Of a stretch of 64,000 bases of DNA, positions 50,708-60,139 are shown in pieces (the stretch's first letter is position 1; the number at the start of each line of letters is the position of its first letter). The notes beneath the pieces were generated by a model, which was not told the DNA's origin, made no database searches, and saw only the letters and a program-made list of their open reading frames with translations. The DNA is from Bradyrhizobium sp. sBnM-33 (GTDB taxonomy: Bacteria > Pseudomonadota > Alphaproteobacteria > Rhizobiales > Xanthobacteraceae). Made by a program: the position numbers and the translations under genes. Location: NCBI RefSeq assembly GCF_032917945.1, contig NZ_CP136624.1:6634001-6698000 (forward strand). The letters run 5' to 3'.

Positions 50708-51493
50708 TTAGGTATCGGCGGTCAGCGCGGCGTGCCAACCGAGGCCCTCGACCGTCGTCGTCCTTGGCTTGTATTCGCAGCCGATCCAGCCGCGATAACC
50801 AATAGCGTCGAGATGCCTGAACAGGAAGGGATAGTTGATCTCGCCGGTACCCGGCTCATTGCGGCCAGGATTGTCGGCGAGTTGCACATGGGCGATGCGC
50901 GGCAGATGCTTTTGCAAGCTTCGGGCAATGTCACCCTCCATCACCTGCATGTGGTAGATGTCGTACTGCACAAACAGATTGCTGGAGCGCACATCCGCAA
51001 TGAGCTGAAGCGCCTGTGCGGTCTTGTTCAGGAAAAAGCCGGGGATGTCGATGGTGTTGATCGGCTCGATCAGGAGCTTGATCTGCTCCTTGGCGAGCGC
51101 ATCCGCCGCGAAGCGGAGATTGCCGATCAATGTCTCGTTGAGATCGGTCGCATCAGCACCGTCAGGCGCGATGCCGACCAGGCAATTGAGCTGACGGCAA
51201 TCGAGCGCCTTGGCGTAATCTATGGCGCGTCCGACGCCGTCGCGGAATTCATCGACCCGGTCAGGCAAGATGGCGATGCCGCGCTCGCCGGCCGCCCAGT
51301 TGCCGGCGGGGAGATTGTGCAGCACCTGGGTCAGGCCGTGCTGGTGCAACTGCTCGCGCAGATCGGCCTTGTCGAAATCGTACGGGAATAGATATTCGAC
51401 CCCGTGAAATCCCGCGGCCTTGGCGGCGGCAAAGCGATCGAGGAACGGCTGCTCGCTGAACAGCATGGTGAGATTGGCGGCAAATTTCGGCAC
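50708..51493 (-). CDS. hyi: Hydroxypyruvate isomerase
   Basis: The 261-residue TIM-barrel enzyme interconverts hydroxypyruvate and tartronate semialdehyde. Family motifs include KFAANLTMLFSEQPFLDRFA at the start, FHGVEYLFPYDFD, LIEPINTIDIPGFFLN and VQYDIYHMQVMEGDIARSLQ (metal-binding Glu, Asp, His), ending GYRGWIGCEYKPR. It starts 15 bases after gcl. The E. coli homologue is 258 residues. Confidence 0.9.
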   Translation of the reverse strand: MPKFAANLTMLFSEQPFLDRFAAAKAAGFHGVEYLFPYDFDKADLREQLHQHGLTQVLHNLPAGNWAAGERGIAILPDRVDEFRDGVGRAIDYAKALDCRQLNCLVGIAPDGADATDLNETLIGNLRFAADALAKEQIKLLIEPINTIDIPGFFLNKTAQALQLIADVRSSNLFVQYDIYHMQVMEGDIARSLQKHLPRIAHVQLADNPGRNEPGTGEINYPFLFRHLDAIGYRGWIGCEYKPRTTTVEGLGWHAALTADT

Positions 51494-51508
51494 GATCAGA
51501 TTCTCCCC

Positions 51509-53308
51509 TTATGCCGGCAGCAGCTTGCCGGATTGCGGCGCGGTCGATTTGGCCGGCGTGTCGTCCAGCGGCAAGTCCAGCACCTCCTCGAATTCGATGA
51601 TGTTGTCGATCTCGGTGCCCATCGAAATGTTGGTAACGCGCTCCAAGATGAACTCGACGACGACAGGCACCTTGAATTCCGCCATCCATTCGCGCGCGGT
51701 CGCGAACGCCGCTTGCGCGTGGTTCGGATCGGTGACGCGGATCGCCTTGCAGCCGAGCCCTTCAGCCACTGCAACGTGATCGACGCCATAAACACCGAGC
51801 TCGGGCGCATTGATGTTCTCGAAGGAAAGCTGGACGTGGTAGTCCATGTCGAAGCCGCGCTGCGCCTGGCGGATCAGTCCGAGATAGGAGTTGTTCACGA
51901 CGACGTGGATGTAGGGCAGCTTGAACTGCGCCCCGACCGCAAGCTCCTCGATCAGGAACTGGAAATCATAGTCGCCGGACAGCGCGACGATCTGGCGCGA
52001 AGGATCGGCGGCGCGAACGCCAAGCGCGGCGGGAAGCGTCCAGCCGAGCGGGCCGGCCTGCCCCGCATTGATCCAGTTGCGCGGACTGTAAACACCGAGG
52101 AATTGCGCGCCGGCGATCTGCGACAGCCCGATCACGCTGACATAGCAGGTTTCGCGTCCGAAGGCCCTGCTCATCTCCTCATAGACGCGCTGCGGCTTGA
52201 TCGGGATGTCGTCGAAATGGCTCTTGCGCAGCATCGTGCGCTTGCGGTCCTGGCAGGCCGCCGGCCATGCCTGCCTCTCCCTCAGCTTGCCGGCGCTGCG
52301 CCATTCCCTGGCGACCGAGACGAACAATTCCAGCGCCGCCTTGGCGTCGGAGACGATGCCGAAATCGGGATTGAACACGCGTCCGATCTGCGTCGGCTCG
52401 ATATCGACATGCACAAACTTGCGGCCCTTGATGTAGTTCTCGATCGAGCCGGTGTGCCGGTTGGCCCAGCGGTTGCCGATGCCGAGCACGAAGTCGGATT
52501 GCAGCATCGTCGCGTTGCCGTAGCGGTGGCTGGTCTGCAAGCCGACCATGCCCGCCATCAGCACGTGATCGTCGGGGATAGCGCCCCACCCCATCAGCGT
52601 CGGCACCACGGGAACGTTGACCGTCTCGGCGAACTGCACCAGCAGTTCCGACGCGTCGGCATTGATGACGCCGCCGCCCGCCACGATCAGCGGCCGCTCC
52701 GCGGCATTGAGCATGTCGAGTGCCTTCTCAATCTGCTTGCGCGTTGCCGCGGGCTTGTAGACCGGCAGCGGCTCATAGGTCTCGTCGTCGAATTCGATCT
52801 CCGCAAGCTGCACGTCGAGCGGCAGGTCGATCAACACGGGACCGGGACGGCCCGAACGCATGACATGAAACGCCTGGCTGAACACGCGCGGCACCAGCGC
52901 CGGCTCGCGCACGGTCACCGCCCATTTCGTCACCGGCTTGGCAACAGATTCAATATCGATGGCCTGAAAGTCTTCCTTGTAGAGCCGCGCGCGCGGCGCC
53001 TGCCCGGTGATGCACAGGATCGGGATCGAGTCCGCGATCGCCGAATAAATCCCGGTGATCATGTCGGTGCCGGCCGGCCCCGAGGTGCCGATGCAGACGC
53101 CGATATTGCCCGCCTTGGCGCGGGTATAGCCCTCGGCCATGTGCGAGGCGCCCTCGACATGGCGCGCCAGAATGTGCCCGATCGAGCCGCGCTTCTTCAG
53201 TGCGGAGTAAAACGGATTGATCGCGGCGCCCGGAACGCCAAAGGCGATGGTCACGCCTTCCTTCTCCAGGATCCGCACAGCCGCATCGATCGCCCGCATC
53301 TTCGCCAT
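51509..53308 (-). CDS. gcl: Glyoxylate carboligase (tartronate-semialdehyde synthase)
   Basis: The 599-residue ThDP/FAD enzyme joins two glyoxylates to tartronate semialdehyde with loss of CO2. The N-terminal block is [20 protein letters not shown]; the usual catalytic Glu is Val in [13 protein letters not shown], a hallmark of Gcl. FAD-binding and C-terminal ThDP domains follow ([20 protein letters not shown] as the GDG-like motif). It is the first gene of the gcl-hyi-glxR operon. Length is close to E. coli Gcl (593). No local regulator gene is adjacent. Confidence 0.95.
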   Translation of the reverse strand: MAKMRAIDAAVRILEKEGVTIAFGVPGAAINPFYSALKKRGSIGHILARHVEGASHMAEGYTRAKAGNIGVCIGTSGPAGTDMITGIYSAIADSIPILCITGQAPRARLYKEDFQAIDIESVAKPVTKWAVTVREPALVPRVFSQAFHVMRSGRPGPVLIDLPLDVQLAEIEFDDETYEPLPVYKPAATRKQIEKALDMLNAAERPLIVAGGGVINADASELLVQFAETVNVPVVPTLMGWGAIPDDHVLMAGMVGLQTSHRYGNATMLQSDFVLGIGNRWANRHTGSIENYIKGRKFVHVDIEPTQIGRVFNPDFGIVSDAKAALELFVSVAREWRSAGKLRERQAWPAACQDRKRTMLRKSHFDDIPIKPQRVYEEMSRAFGRETCYVSVIGLSQIAGAQFLGVYSPRNWINAGQAGPLGWTLPAALGVRAADPSRQIVALSGDYDFQFLIEELAVGAQFKLPYIHVVVNNSYLGLIRQAQRGFDMDYHVQLSFENINAPELGVYGVDHVAVAEGLGCKAIRVTDPNHAQAAFATAREWMAEFKVPVVVEFILERVTNISMGTEIDNIIEFEEVLDLPLDDTPAKSTAPQSGKLLPA

Positions 53309-53501
53309 GTCGCGCCTCGCTCAAACAGTGTTGGCTCTGGCGGCGATCTTCGTGGCGGTGAGGCGCGATCTCAACGCGGGTGATTTTATTTCCCGCGGAG
53401 TGGGAGGAAGTTAGAAAATGCGCGACATATCAGGCGCTTGGTTCACGAACGTGATGGAAATCCTGTAAGAACGCCGTTGCGAGGAGGATTTGCGCCGGAA
53501 C

Positions 53502-53753
53502 TCAATCCAGGTTCTTTCGCTTGATGCGCATTTGCATATCAAACTTGAGGTCGTACTTCTTGCCGTCCGCGCAGACGGCGTCATCGACCTCAAACTGCTG
53601 GTCGTCTTCATCCATCTCGAGCTTGCCGCCTGAGCATCCCTCGGCCTGAGCCGCAGCGACAAGCTTTGCGCGCTCGTCTTCAGTGACTGCGCGATCAGCG
53701 AGCGCAGGAAGCACCGATAGGACCAGTATCGCAGTTGATGTGATCAATCGCAT
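53502..53753 (-). CDS. Small exported PepSY-like protein
   Basis: The ATG at 53753 has AGGAGG nine bases upstream. The 83-residue product has a Sec signal (MRLITSTAILVLSVLPALA) and a PepSY-like segment (TEDERAKLVAAAQAEGCSGG, then FEVDDAVCADGKKYDLKFD). One conserved Cys pair is present. Similar small secreted proteins are common in Bradyrhizobium; role unknown. Confidence 0.65.
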   Translation of the reverse strand: MRLITSTAILVLSVLPALADRAVTEDERAKLVAAAQAEGCSGGKLEMDEDDQQFEVDDAVCADGKKYDLKFDMQMRIKRKNLD

Positions 53754-53921
53754 ATCCAGTCCTCCTGAGATCCGCTTCGAGCCAGCCAATTGAATGCCGG
53801 CGATTGGCAATGGTTCCGGATTTTCAGCCAATTCGCACTGCCGAACCCCAGGCAGAATTATTGCACAAGGCCTTCAACTACCGGTAGACTGCGCTTGCGC
53901 CACCGATAAAAAGGACGTGCG

Positions 53922-55340
53922 ATGACCGATGTCCCGATGAACGCCGGTGCTCAATCAATCGCCGCTGAACCGAGCCTTCGTAGGGTCATGGGCCCCTGGC
54001 TGCTCCTGCTGTTCATTGTCGGCGATATTCTCGGCACCGGAATCTATGCGCTCACAGGCCAGGTGGCGAAGCAAGTCGGCGGTGTCGTGTGGCTGCCTTT
54101 TGTGATTGCGTTTGTGGTCGCCCTTGTGACCGCGTTCAGCTATCTCGAACTGGTCACGAAATATCCGAAAGCAGCCGGCGCGGCTCTCTACACCCACAAG
54201 GCTTTTGGTATCCATTTCGTCACGTTCATCGTTGCATTTGCGGTGATGTGCTCAGGTATCACCTCGGCATCGACCGCTTCCCGGGCTTTCGCCGCGAACA
54301 TGTCGGGCGCAATGGGCCTCAACCTATCGGCCTTTGCCATCACGATTACCGGTCTCGTTTTCATGGCACTCGTTGCTGCAGTCAATTTCCGCGGTGTTGG
54401 CGAAAGTCTGAAAGCTAACGTCGTTCTCACCTGTGTGGAGCTGACGGGGCTGCTGATTATCATTGTTATCGGCCTTTGGGCGATCGGGTTGGGCCAAGGC
54501 GATGTCTCGCGTGTAATTCAGTTTCGTTCGACCGCTGACGGCGGCATTTTCTGGCCGGTGATTGCCGCGACCACGCTCGCATTCTTTGCCATGGTAGGCT
54601 TCGAGGACTCGGTCAACATGGCCGAGGAATGCAAGGATCCAAGCCGTGACTTTCCAAAGGTGCTGCTTGCAGGCCTTGTGATTACCTGTCTCATCTATGT
54701 TCTTGTCTCGGTCTCGGCAATCACGCTGGTGGCGCCGGAGCAATTGGGCGAAGGCGAAACACCCCTTCTGAAGGTCGTCCAACAGGGCGCGCCAAATTTT
54801 CCGATTTGGATCTTTGGATTCATCACCATGTTTGCCGTGGCCAATACCGCCCTCATCAATATGCTCATGGCCAGTCGCCTTGTGTATGGCATGAGCCGCG
54901 AGCATGTGCTTCCGCCAGCTCTCGGGAGAGTACATAGGACGCGGCGGACGCCTTATGTCGCTATCGGCTTCACGACCTTGCTGGCGTTTGCCTTGATCAC
55001 GTTCGTCGGTGAGGTGCCGGCACTCGGAGGCACCACCGCGCTCCTGTTGTTATGCGTTTTCACGGTGGTTAACGTTGCGGTGCTGGCGCTTCGGCGCGAT
55101 TCTGTAAGTCATCAGCATTTTCGCACGCCGACTATTCTGCCGATCCTGGGCGCCATGGTTTGCGCTTTCCTCGCTAGTCCCTGGGCCGGCCGTGACCCCG
55201 TTCAGTACCGGGTCGCCGGGGTCCTGATCGGGGTGGGCATCGTTCTTTGGCTCATCACGATCATGGTCAACCGGATGACCGGGATAACGAGACTCGAGCC
55301 TGATATGGAACATTTAGGTCGCGGCGGACCCGTCAACTAG
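53922..55340 (+). CDS. APC-family amino acid permease
   Basis: The 472-residue inner-membrane transporter has twelve predicted segments. The first contains LLLFIVGDILGTGIYALTGQ, the substrate-binding GxGI motif of the APC superfamily, and segment six has FFAMVGFEDSVNMAEECKDP. Substrate unknown, probably a neutral or cationic amino acid or amine. The ATG follows AAAAAGGACG. It is flanked by unrelated genes on the other strand. Confidence 0.85.
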   Translation: MTDVPMNAGAQSIAAEPSLRRVMGPWLLLLFIVGDILGTGIYALTGQVAKQVGGVVWLPFVIAFVVALVTAFSYLELVTKYPKAAGAALYTHKAFGIHFVTFIVAFAVMCSGITSASTASRAFAANMSGAMGLNLSAFAITITGLVFMALVAAVNFRGVGESLKANVVLTCVELTGLLIIIVIGLWAIGLGQGDVSRVIQFRSTADGGIFWPVIAATTLAFFAMVGFEDSVNMAEECKDPSRDFPKVLLAGLVITCLIYVLVSVSAITLVAPEQLGEGETPLLKVVQQGAPNFPIWIFGFITMFAVANTALINMLMASRLVYGMSREHVLPPALGRVHRTRRTPYVAIGFTTLLAFALITFVGEVPALGGTTALLLLCVFTVVNVAVLALRRDSVSHQHFRTPTILPILGAMVCAFLASPWAGRDPVQYRVAGVLIGVGIVLWLITIMVNRMTGITRLEPDMEHLGRGGPVN

Positions 55341-55435
55341 ACGAGGCGCAGGCAGAGCGAAGCTCGCACTTGGCGAGATCGATTGCTTTGTCACGGCGTG
55401 GCCTTGCGCAAACGCAGTTAGTAACGCGAGGCGGA

Positions 55436-56497
55436 TCAGTTCATCCGCAATTCCGTGATGTGCCGCGGATCGGGGCTCAGCTCGCCACGCTCGACGCGCT
55501 TGACGATATCCGTCAGCGCGGCGTTTGCAGTGCAGGCGATGCCAAGCTTCTCGCCCTCGCGCACGACAAAACCGTTGAGGAACTCGATCTCCGTGCGCCG
55601 GCCTTTCTGCATGTCCTGACCCATCGAGGGGCGCTGCTGGGAAGACGTGCGCTTTGAGTCCTTGAAACGCTGCTCGTCGCAGGTGAGCATGGCTTCCTCG
55701 TCGCCCTCGCCGGCACGCGCGATCGTGTCCGGCGGCAGATGCAAAATCTCTTCCAGTTGATAGCCGTGCGCCTGTCCGACCCGGATCGCTTCGCTGCCGA
55801 GCCGCGTGGAGAAACGGCGCAGCGGCTCGCTTTGCAGGATTTCTGCGCCCGGCAGTCCGGTGCAGGCGGAGAGCCCGTTGCCCATGACGTTGGCGACCAG
55901 CTTCGACCAACGCTCGCCCCAGAGATTCCCCGTCACCTTGGCGCTATCGGAGTAGCCGACCAGACGGCAGACCTCTTCCGCCCGCGGCGTGATACGGCCG
56001 TGTACTTCGCCGGCGCGAAATACCGTGTGCGCCGCCCCGCCCTTGCCGGCGCCGCGGTGGATATGGCCGGGCTCCGGCAGGTTCACCGTGATGCTGCTGG
56101 CAATGCAGCCCAGCGTCTTGCCCCAGCCGACAATGCCGGCGATCGTCTCCTCGTTCATGCAGTTCTGCAGCGACACGACATAGCCGTCCGGCGCCAGATA
56201 TTGCTGGATCAGCATGGTGGCCCAGGCGGTGTCGTAGGATTTCATGCAGACGAAGGCGATGTCGACCGGCTTCTCCTTGGCGAGCTGCTGCGCGTCCGTG
56301 ACATGGAGCGCGCGCACGGGCACCGAGAATTCCGCAACGTCCGTGGCGTGCGTGACGCGCAGCCCGTGCTTCCTCATGTGCTCGACATGCTCGGGCCAGG
56401 GATCGATGAACGTGACATCCTCGCCCGCCTGCACCATATGGGCACCGGCATACCCGCCGACGGCACCCGCTCCGACGATCGCGATCTTCCGACCCAT
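55436..56497 (-). CDS. Ketopantoate reductase-like protein
   Basis: The ATG at 56497 is preceded by GGGGGAAGC. The 353-residue protein has KIAIVGAGAVGGYAGAHMVQ at the start, FVCMKSYDTAWATMLIQQYL, LQNCMNEETIAGIVGWGKTL and the catalytic Lys region (WSKLVANVMGNGLSACTGLP). The ApbA/PanE N- and C-terminal domains are both complete, and the length is about 50 residues above E. coli PanE. It may reduce 2-dehydropantoate or another 2-keto acid. Confidence 0.8.
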   Translation of the reverse strand: MGRKIAIVGAGAVGGYAGAHMVQAGEDVTFIDPWPEHVEHMRKHGLRVTHATDVAEFSVPVRALHVTDAQQLAKEKPVDIAFVCMKSYDTAWATMLIQQYLAPDGYVVSLQNCMNEETIAGIVGWGKTLGCIASSITVNLPEPGHIHRGAGKGGAAHTVFRAGEVHGRITPRAEEVCRLVGYSDSAKVTGNLWGERWSKLVANVMGNGLSACTGLPGAEILQSEPLRRFSTRLGSEAIRVGQAHGYQLEEILHLPPDTIARAGEGDEEAMLTCDEQRFKDSKRTSSQQRPSMGQDMQKGRRTEIEFLNGFVVREGEKLGIACTANAALTDIVKRVERGELSPDPRHITELRMN

Positions 56498-56893
56498 GCT
56501 TCCCCCTGCATCTTCTTGCAGCAGACGACGCAACCGCGTCCGCTCATCCGTTGCGAGACACTCTAGCGGATCGAGAGGCCCTGCCAACTGTGCGCTTTGC
56601 GCCGATTTTGTTGCAAAAGTCGAAAATCGAACGACCCCGAAAATCTCGCGAAAGGTGATTTTCAGAGAGCTGTAACGTTGCGAAGCCACATCACGCCGCT
56701 ACGCAGGTCCGTGGTCGTTTTTCCGAGGAACGACGTGGTTCCCTCACGTCGCCACGTGCAACACGCGTCAGCGTCCCTGAAAATTTTCGTTCGTCACCCC
56801 AAAAAGACTTTTACAACGAAATCCGCCAGAAGCGGTCATTCCGAAGAGGGGAGCTTTTAACCCACAACGGACATTCGACTTCGAAGCCGATCA
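56498..56893. other. Intergenic stretch, no gene recognised
   Basis: About 396 bases with lower GC than the flanks. Several short frames exist, none with a ribosome-binding site or known motif. I see no repeat or tRNA. Confidence 0.4.
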
Positions 56894-57824
56894 TCAAGAG
56901 GCCCTGTCGCGATCGATTCTTCGCAACCGCACGAAGGCGGCCCACGCTTTTGGATACGCCTCGTCTTTCGGATCAATTGCGAGCAGCGCGCGGCAGGCTT
57001 CTTTGATTTCATCAGATGAAGGACGCGAAATGGAGGCCCCGGAATTCGATTGCTCCCAACGGTCGTCGACATCTTTGGCCAAGGCCATGGCTTGCGCGTC
57101 TTTGGGTTGGTCTCGCCAGCGGGTGGTCCAACGGAAACGTCGGCCATGTGGCGGGTGGCTGTTCGCTGCGCCACTCGCTCTGGTTCCCTAGCGCGGCCTT
57201 GAATGTCGAATTCGCTCCTTGTCCTACTCGCCCGGGCTGGCCTGTTGAACCGAGCTGGCTTGCCATCTGACCAACTTGTTGTTCTAAGGTTCCACCGGAC
57301 GACTTTGCGCCGCCCGCCGACATATCCGGCGTCATGGTGGACAGAATCGAGGGCCCCGCTGTTGGCATGATCGTTTGAATGGTTTTCGCCATCGAGGCTG
57401 TGCCGGGCGTTATCGGCATCTTCCGCAAGGCTACGTCTTGTTCCTCCGAAACCGGGCATCTCCTGAATGCAGCATGCCGATGTGCAATCCGACCGTCGTC
57501 GTCGATACGGGCAAGGTCGACCGCCACCGTGTAAACGAAGTCGCGGTACTCGGCATAATGGCCGGATTTATCTTTCGCCCTAACGGTGCCGCAAACGTAC
57601 TCCGCCCCGTCGTCTTCAACCGATCGCAACGCACTAAAATCCGCCGATACCGGATCGATCAGCAAACGAGTAACTGCAGTGCGAGCTTTGGAGTGCTTCG
57701 TTGCGAAAATCATGCCCAGCGAGTAGTCGGGTGTGATCAAAGAAGGCCGATACTGAAAGGCGTTCATCCCCGCGAATAATGCTGCGCCGATGGCGGCCGA
57801 GATGATTGCGGCGGGTATGTTCAT
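56894..57824 (-). pseudogene. Hypothetical membrane-anchored protein with a one-base frameshift
   Basis: The frame from the ATG at 57824 encodes an N-terminal anchor (MNIPAAIISAAIGAALFAG) and a region with TAVTRLLIDPVSADFSALRS and YAEYRDFVYTVAVDLARIDD. It then drifts into another frame near 57135-57137, where an extra A in the AAA run breaks it. Deleting that base continues FRWTTRWRDQPKDAQAMALA and ends in a helical tail (SSDEIKEACRALLAIDPKDE, then AWAAFVRLRRIDRD). About 309 residues would result. I recognise no domain. Either a broken gene or a base-calling error. Confidence 0.5.
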
Positions 57825-58160
57825 ATGTGCAGCTCCGAGACCCCGCGCCCGCAACCATCATCATCGCGAAAAGCGTCGCTCCTGCCGTAGAGCTAGAGAG
57901 ATGACGGCGATTAACAGCGAGAGAATCTAAAGTTGTAGTTCTATCTATTCGCCACTTTAAAGCGCGCCGCCTTAATGAACGGTAAAACCAAGTGCACAGC
58001 TGTCCAATGGAACTCTGTGGTTGTGTGTTGTCTGATGAAGAAAGAGACGTGCTTTGACCCACGAGCCAGTGTGAAGGAGGTCTGCTGTTGGTGCCAAAAG
58101 CGGACCCGTGCCATGCCGCTAATCATGGATGGCTTGTGGTTGCGCCCGTTTCGGTCGGGC
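57825..58160. other. Intergenic stretch, lower GC, no gene recognised
   Basis: About 336 bases with noticeably lower GC than the window average. Frames on both strands lack ribosome-binding sites and known motifs. Possibly a remnant of transferred DNA. Confidence 0.4.
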
Positions 58161-58941
58161 TCAAACAGCCTTCGGTTTACTCACCCGCGGGTTTCGAGCG
58201 GTTCGTGTCTTCGGAGGTGATCCGGCGGTGGGCTTGATCCGAATTCGCATCGATCCACCCTTGGGCTGGTCGATCTCGAAAGAATTTGTCTTTCGCACGA
58301 GGTCGCTCAGCTTGCGGGAGCCGAAGGTCCTCGAATCGAAATCGGGGCCAGGTTGGTAATCTGTTTTCCGACTTCCCCAAGATCGACCCACCCGTCTTCG
58401 CTTTCCATCTGGGCGATGACCTTCTTGATGATAGAGGTGGCTTCATCAGGGGATTGCAGCGGCTGCGACCTCGAGGCGGCATCCTGAGTGTTGGCCGTGC
58501 TGCCAAGCAGGTTCTCGGTATAGAAGAATCTTCGGCAGGCCTGCCTGAAGCTTTCCGGCGTCTTCTGCGCGCCGAACCCGAACACATCGACGCCGTGCTC
58601 CCGGATGCGGGCGGCAAGTCGCGTAAAATCGCTGTCGGAAGACACCAGGCAGAATCCGTCGAACCGACCGCTGTGAAGCAGATCCATCGCGTCGATGACC
58701 AGGGTTATGTCGGACGCATTCCTTCCAGTCGTATAGGCGAACTGCTGCTGCGGTATGATGGCGTGCTTCGACAGAATATCGGCCCAGGCCTTGGATCGGG
58801 CATTGGAGAAGTCGCCGTAGATGCGGCGAACGCTGGCCTCGCCGATCTTGGCGATCTCCTCAGACCATCCGCAATCTTTGCGGACGCATTGTCGGCATCG
58901 ATCAGAACCGCGAGACGGGGCGAGCGGGTTTCAGAAGGCAT
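58161..58941 (-). pseudogene. NYN-domain RNase-like protein with OST-HTH (LOTUS) domain, two frameshifts
   Basis: Three minus-strand frames join into one protein of about 260 residues. It starts at 58941 with LAVLIDADNASAKIADGL (acidic NYN metal site). A base is missing near 58859-58863, after which ASVRRIYGDFSNARSKAWAD and FCLVSSDSDFTRLAARIREH complete the NYN fold. Near 58344-58347 a G run is one short, after which DFDSRTFGSRKLSDLVRKTN and the C-terminal OST-HTH tail follow. NYN-LOTUS proteins are RNA-binding or nuclease-like (LabA family). As given, neither half is functional. Confidence 0.75.
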
Positions 58942-59080
58942 GAATTTTCCCAATCGCTGAATCGAAGGACACCGTCCCTCGAAGCCGCGCCATGGACAGC
59001 GATGCATGGATATACTGATGTCGGGGCTCTCGCCGCCAGACCTAATTTCTCTCGGCGGCAATGACGGACCGCAACCCGGC

Positions 59081-59941
59081 TCAGGCCGACTTCGCCCCAG
59101 GCATCACGCCACCGAGCGCCGCCGTTAATTCCGCCGCCACCTCCCGCACCGTCTGCCCGAGTATCGGCAGCCGCTCGTCGGTCAGTCGACTGGTCATGCC
59201 GGAGACGGAGATCGCGGCTAAGGGCTCGGCGCAGTCGTTATAGACCACGGCGGCGATGCAGCGCAGGCCCATGCAGGCCTCCTCATCGTCGATGGCGTAG
59301 CCTTGGCGGCGGATCTTCTCGAGCTCCCTGAACAGCTCGCCCGGCCGCACGATCGACTTTTCCGTCAGCCGGGGCATGCCGTGATTATGGATGATCGCGC
59401 TGACGTCGTCGTTGGAATAGGTCGCGAGCACTGCCTTGCCGACGCCGGAGGCCACCATCGCGACGCGGCCGCCAACCTTGGTCAGCGAACGCATGATCTC
59501 GCGGCTTTCCATGCGCGTCAGCACGATGATCGATTCATCATCGACCACGGCGAGATTGGCAGTTTCCCGCGTCAAGTCGCGCAGCTTGCGCAAGTAAGGC
59601 ACCGCCTGCGCCGTGAAATTGCGGCGGCGTGCGAACGTCGCCCCTACCGAAAAGCAGCGCGCTCCGACATGCCATTTCGATTCGGTGCGGTCGAACTGCA
59701 CGAAGCGGCGGCTTTCCAACGTGCCGAGCAGGCGATGCACGGTCGAGGTCGAGAGCCCGGTGCGGATGGCGAGATCGCTTAAGCGGTAACCTTCGTCGTC
59801 TTCGGCGAGCGTCTCGATGATCGAGAGCGCGCGGTCGACGGACTGGACGCCGCTGTCGCGGACATCGGCTTCGTGGTCTGCGGTGGATTTAGGCTCGACG
59901 GCCTTGCGCCGGATCACGTCTCTCTTCATCGCGACCTGCAT
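59081..59941 (-). CDS. IclR-family transcriptional regulator
   Basis: The 286-residue protein has a short N-terminal extension, a winged helix (YRLSDLAIRTGLSTSTVHRL, then TLESRRFVQFD) and an IclR effector domain (VGARCFSVGATFARRRN through MVASGVGKAVLATYS and ECMGLR-type segment EEACMGLRCIAAVVYNDC). Its target is probably the acyl-CoA synthetase/oxc region or the gene outside its own operon; it is separated from the synthetase by a repeat and a terminator. Inducer unknown. Confidence 0.85.
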   Translation of the reverse strand: MQVAMKRDVIRRKAVEPKSTADHEADVRDSGVQSVDRALSIIETLAEDDEGYRLSDLAIRTGLSTSTVHRLLGTLESRRFVQFDRTESKWHVGARCFSVGATFARRRNFTAQAVPYLRKLRDLTRETANLAVVDDESIIVLTRMESREIMRSLTKVGGRVAMVASGVGKAVLATYSNDDVSAIIHNHGMPRLTEKSIVRPGELFRELEKIRRQGYAIDDEEACMGLRCIAAVVYNDCAEPLAAISVSGMTSRLTDERLPILGQTVREVAAELTAALGGVMPGAKSA

Positions 59942-59957
59942 CCATCCGTACTGCGCC

Positions 59958-60045
59958 GTAGCATGGGTAGAGCGAAGCGAAACCCATCATCACATGACCA
60001 GTGCTACCGGTATTGATGGGCATCGCTTCGCTCCACCCATCCTAC
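59958..60045. repeat. Long imperfect inverted repeat (Bradyrhizobium intergenic type)
   Basis: Two 32-base arms, 59958-59989 and 60014-60045, pair with few mismatches around a 24-base centre. Both carry the core AGCGAAGCG or CGCTTCGCT and the ends GTAGCATGGG or CCCATCCTAC. This is the pattern of a dispersed palindromic repeat of Bradyrhizobium. It lies in the gap between the IclR gene and the synthetase terminator, with no gene. Confidence 0.65.
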
Positions 60046-60089
60046 GGGCCCTCCCCGCTGCGGGCGAGTTTACCGAACGTCATCAGATG

Positions 60090-60126
60090 AAAATGCCGCC
60101 TCGGATGGTTTTCCGAAGCGGCATTT
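60090..60126 (-). terminator. Intrinsic terminator of the acyl-CoA synthetase gene
   Basis: Minus-strand AAATGCCGC and GCGGCATTT, extended by a TCGG/CCGA pair, form a strong stem 13 bases past the synthetase stop, followed by TTTT. This is a good intrinsic terminator. Confidence 0.75.
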
Positions 60127-60139
60127 ACTGTTGATAATC

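Noticed and set aside
51404..53383. A 659-codon plus-strand frame opposite gcl.
   Set aside because: gcl is unambiguous on the minus strand and the antisense product has no recognisable domain.
57975..58220. An 81-codon plus-strand frame in the low-GC gap.
   Set aside because: Cys/Trp-rich, irregular composition, no ribosome-binding site and overlap with the NYN-LOTUS gene end.
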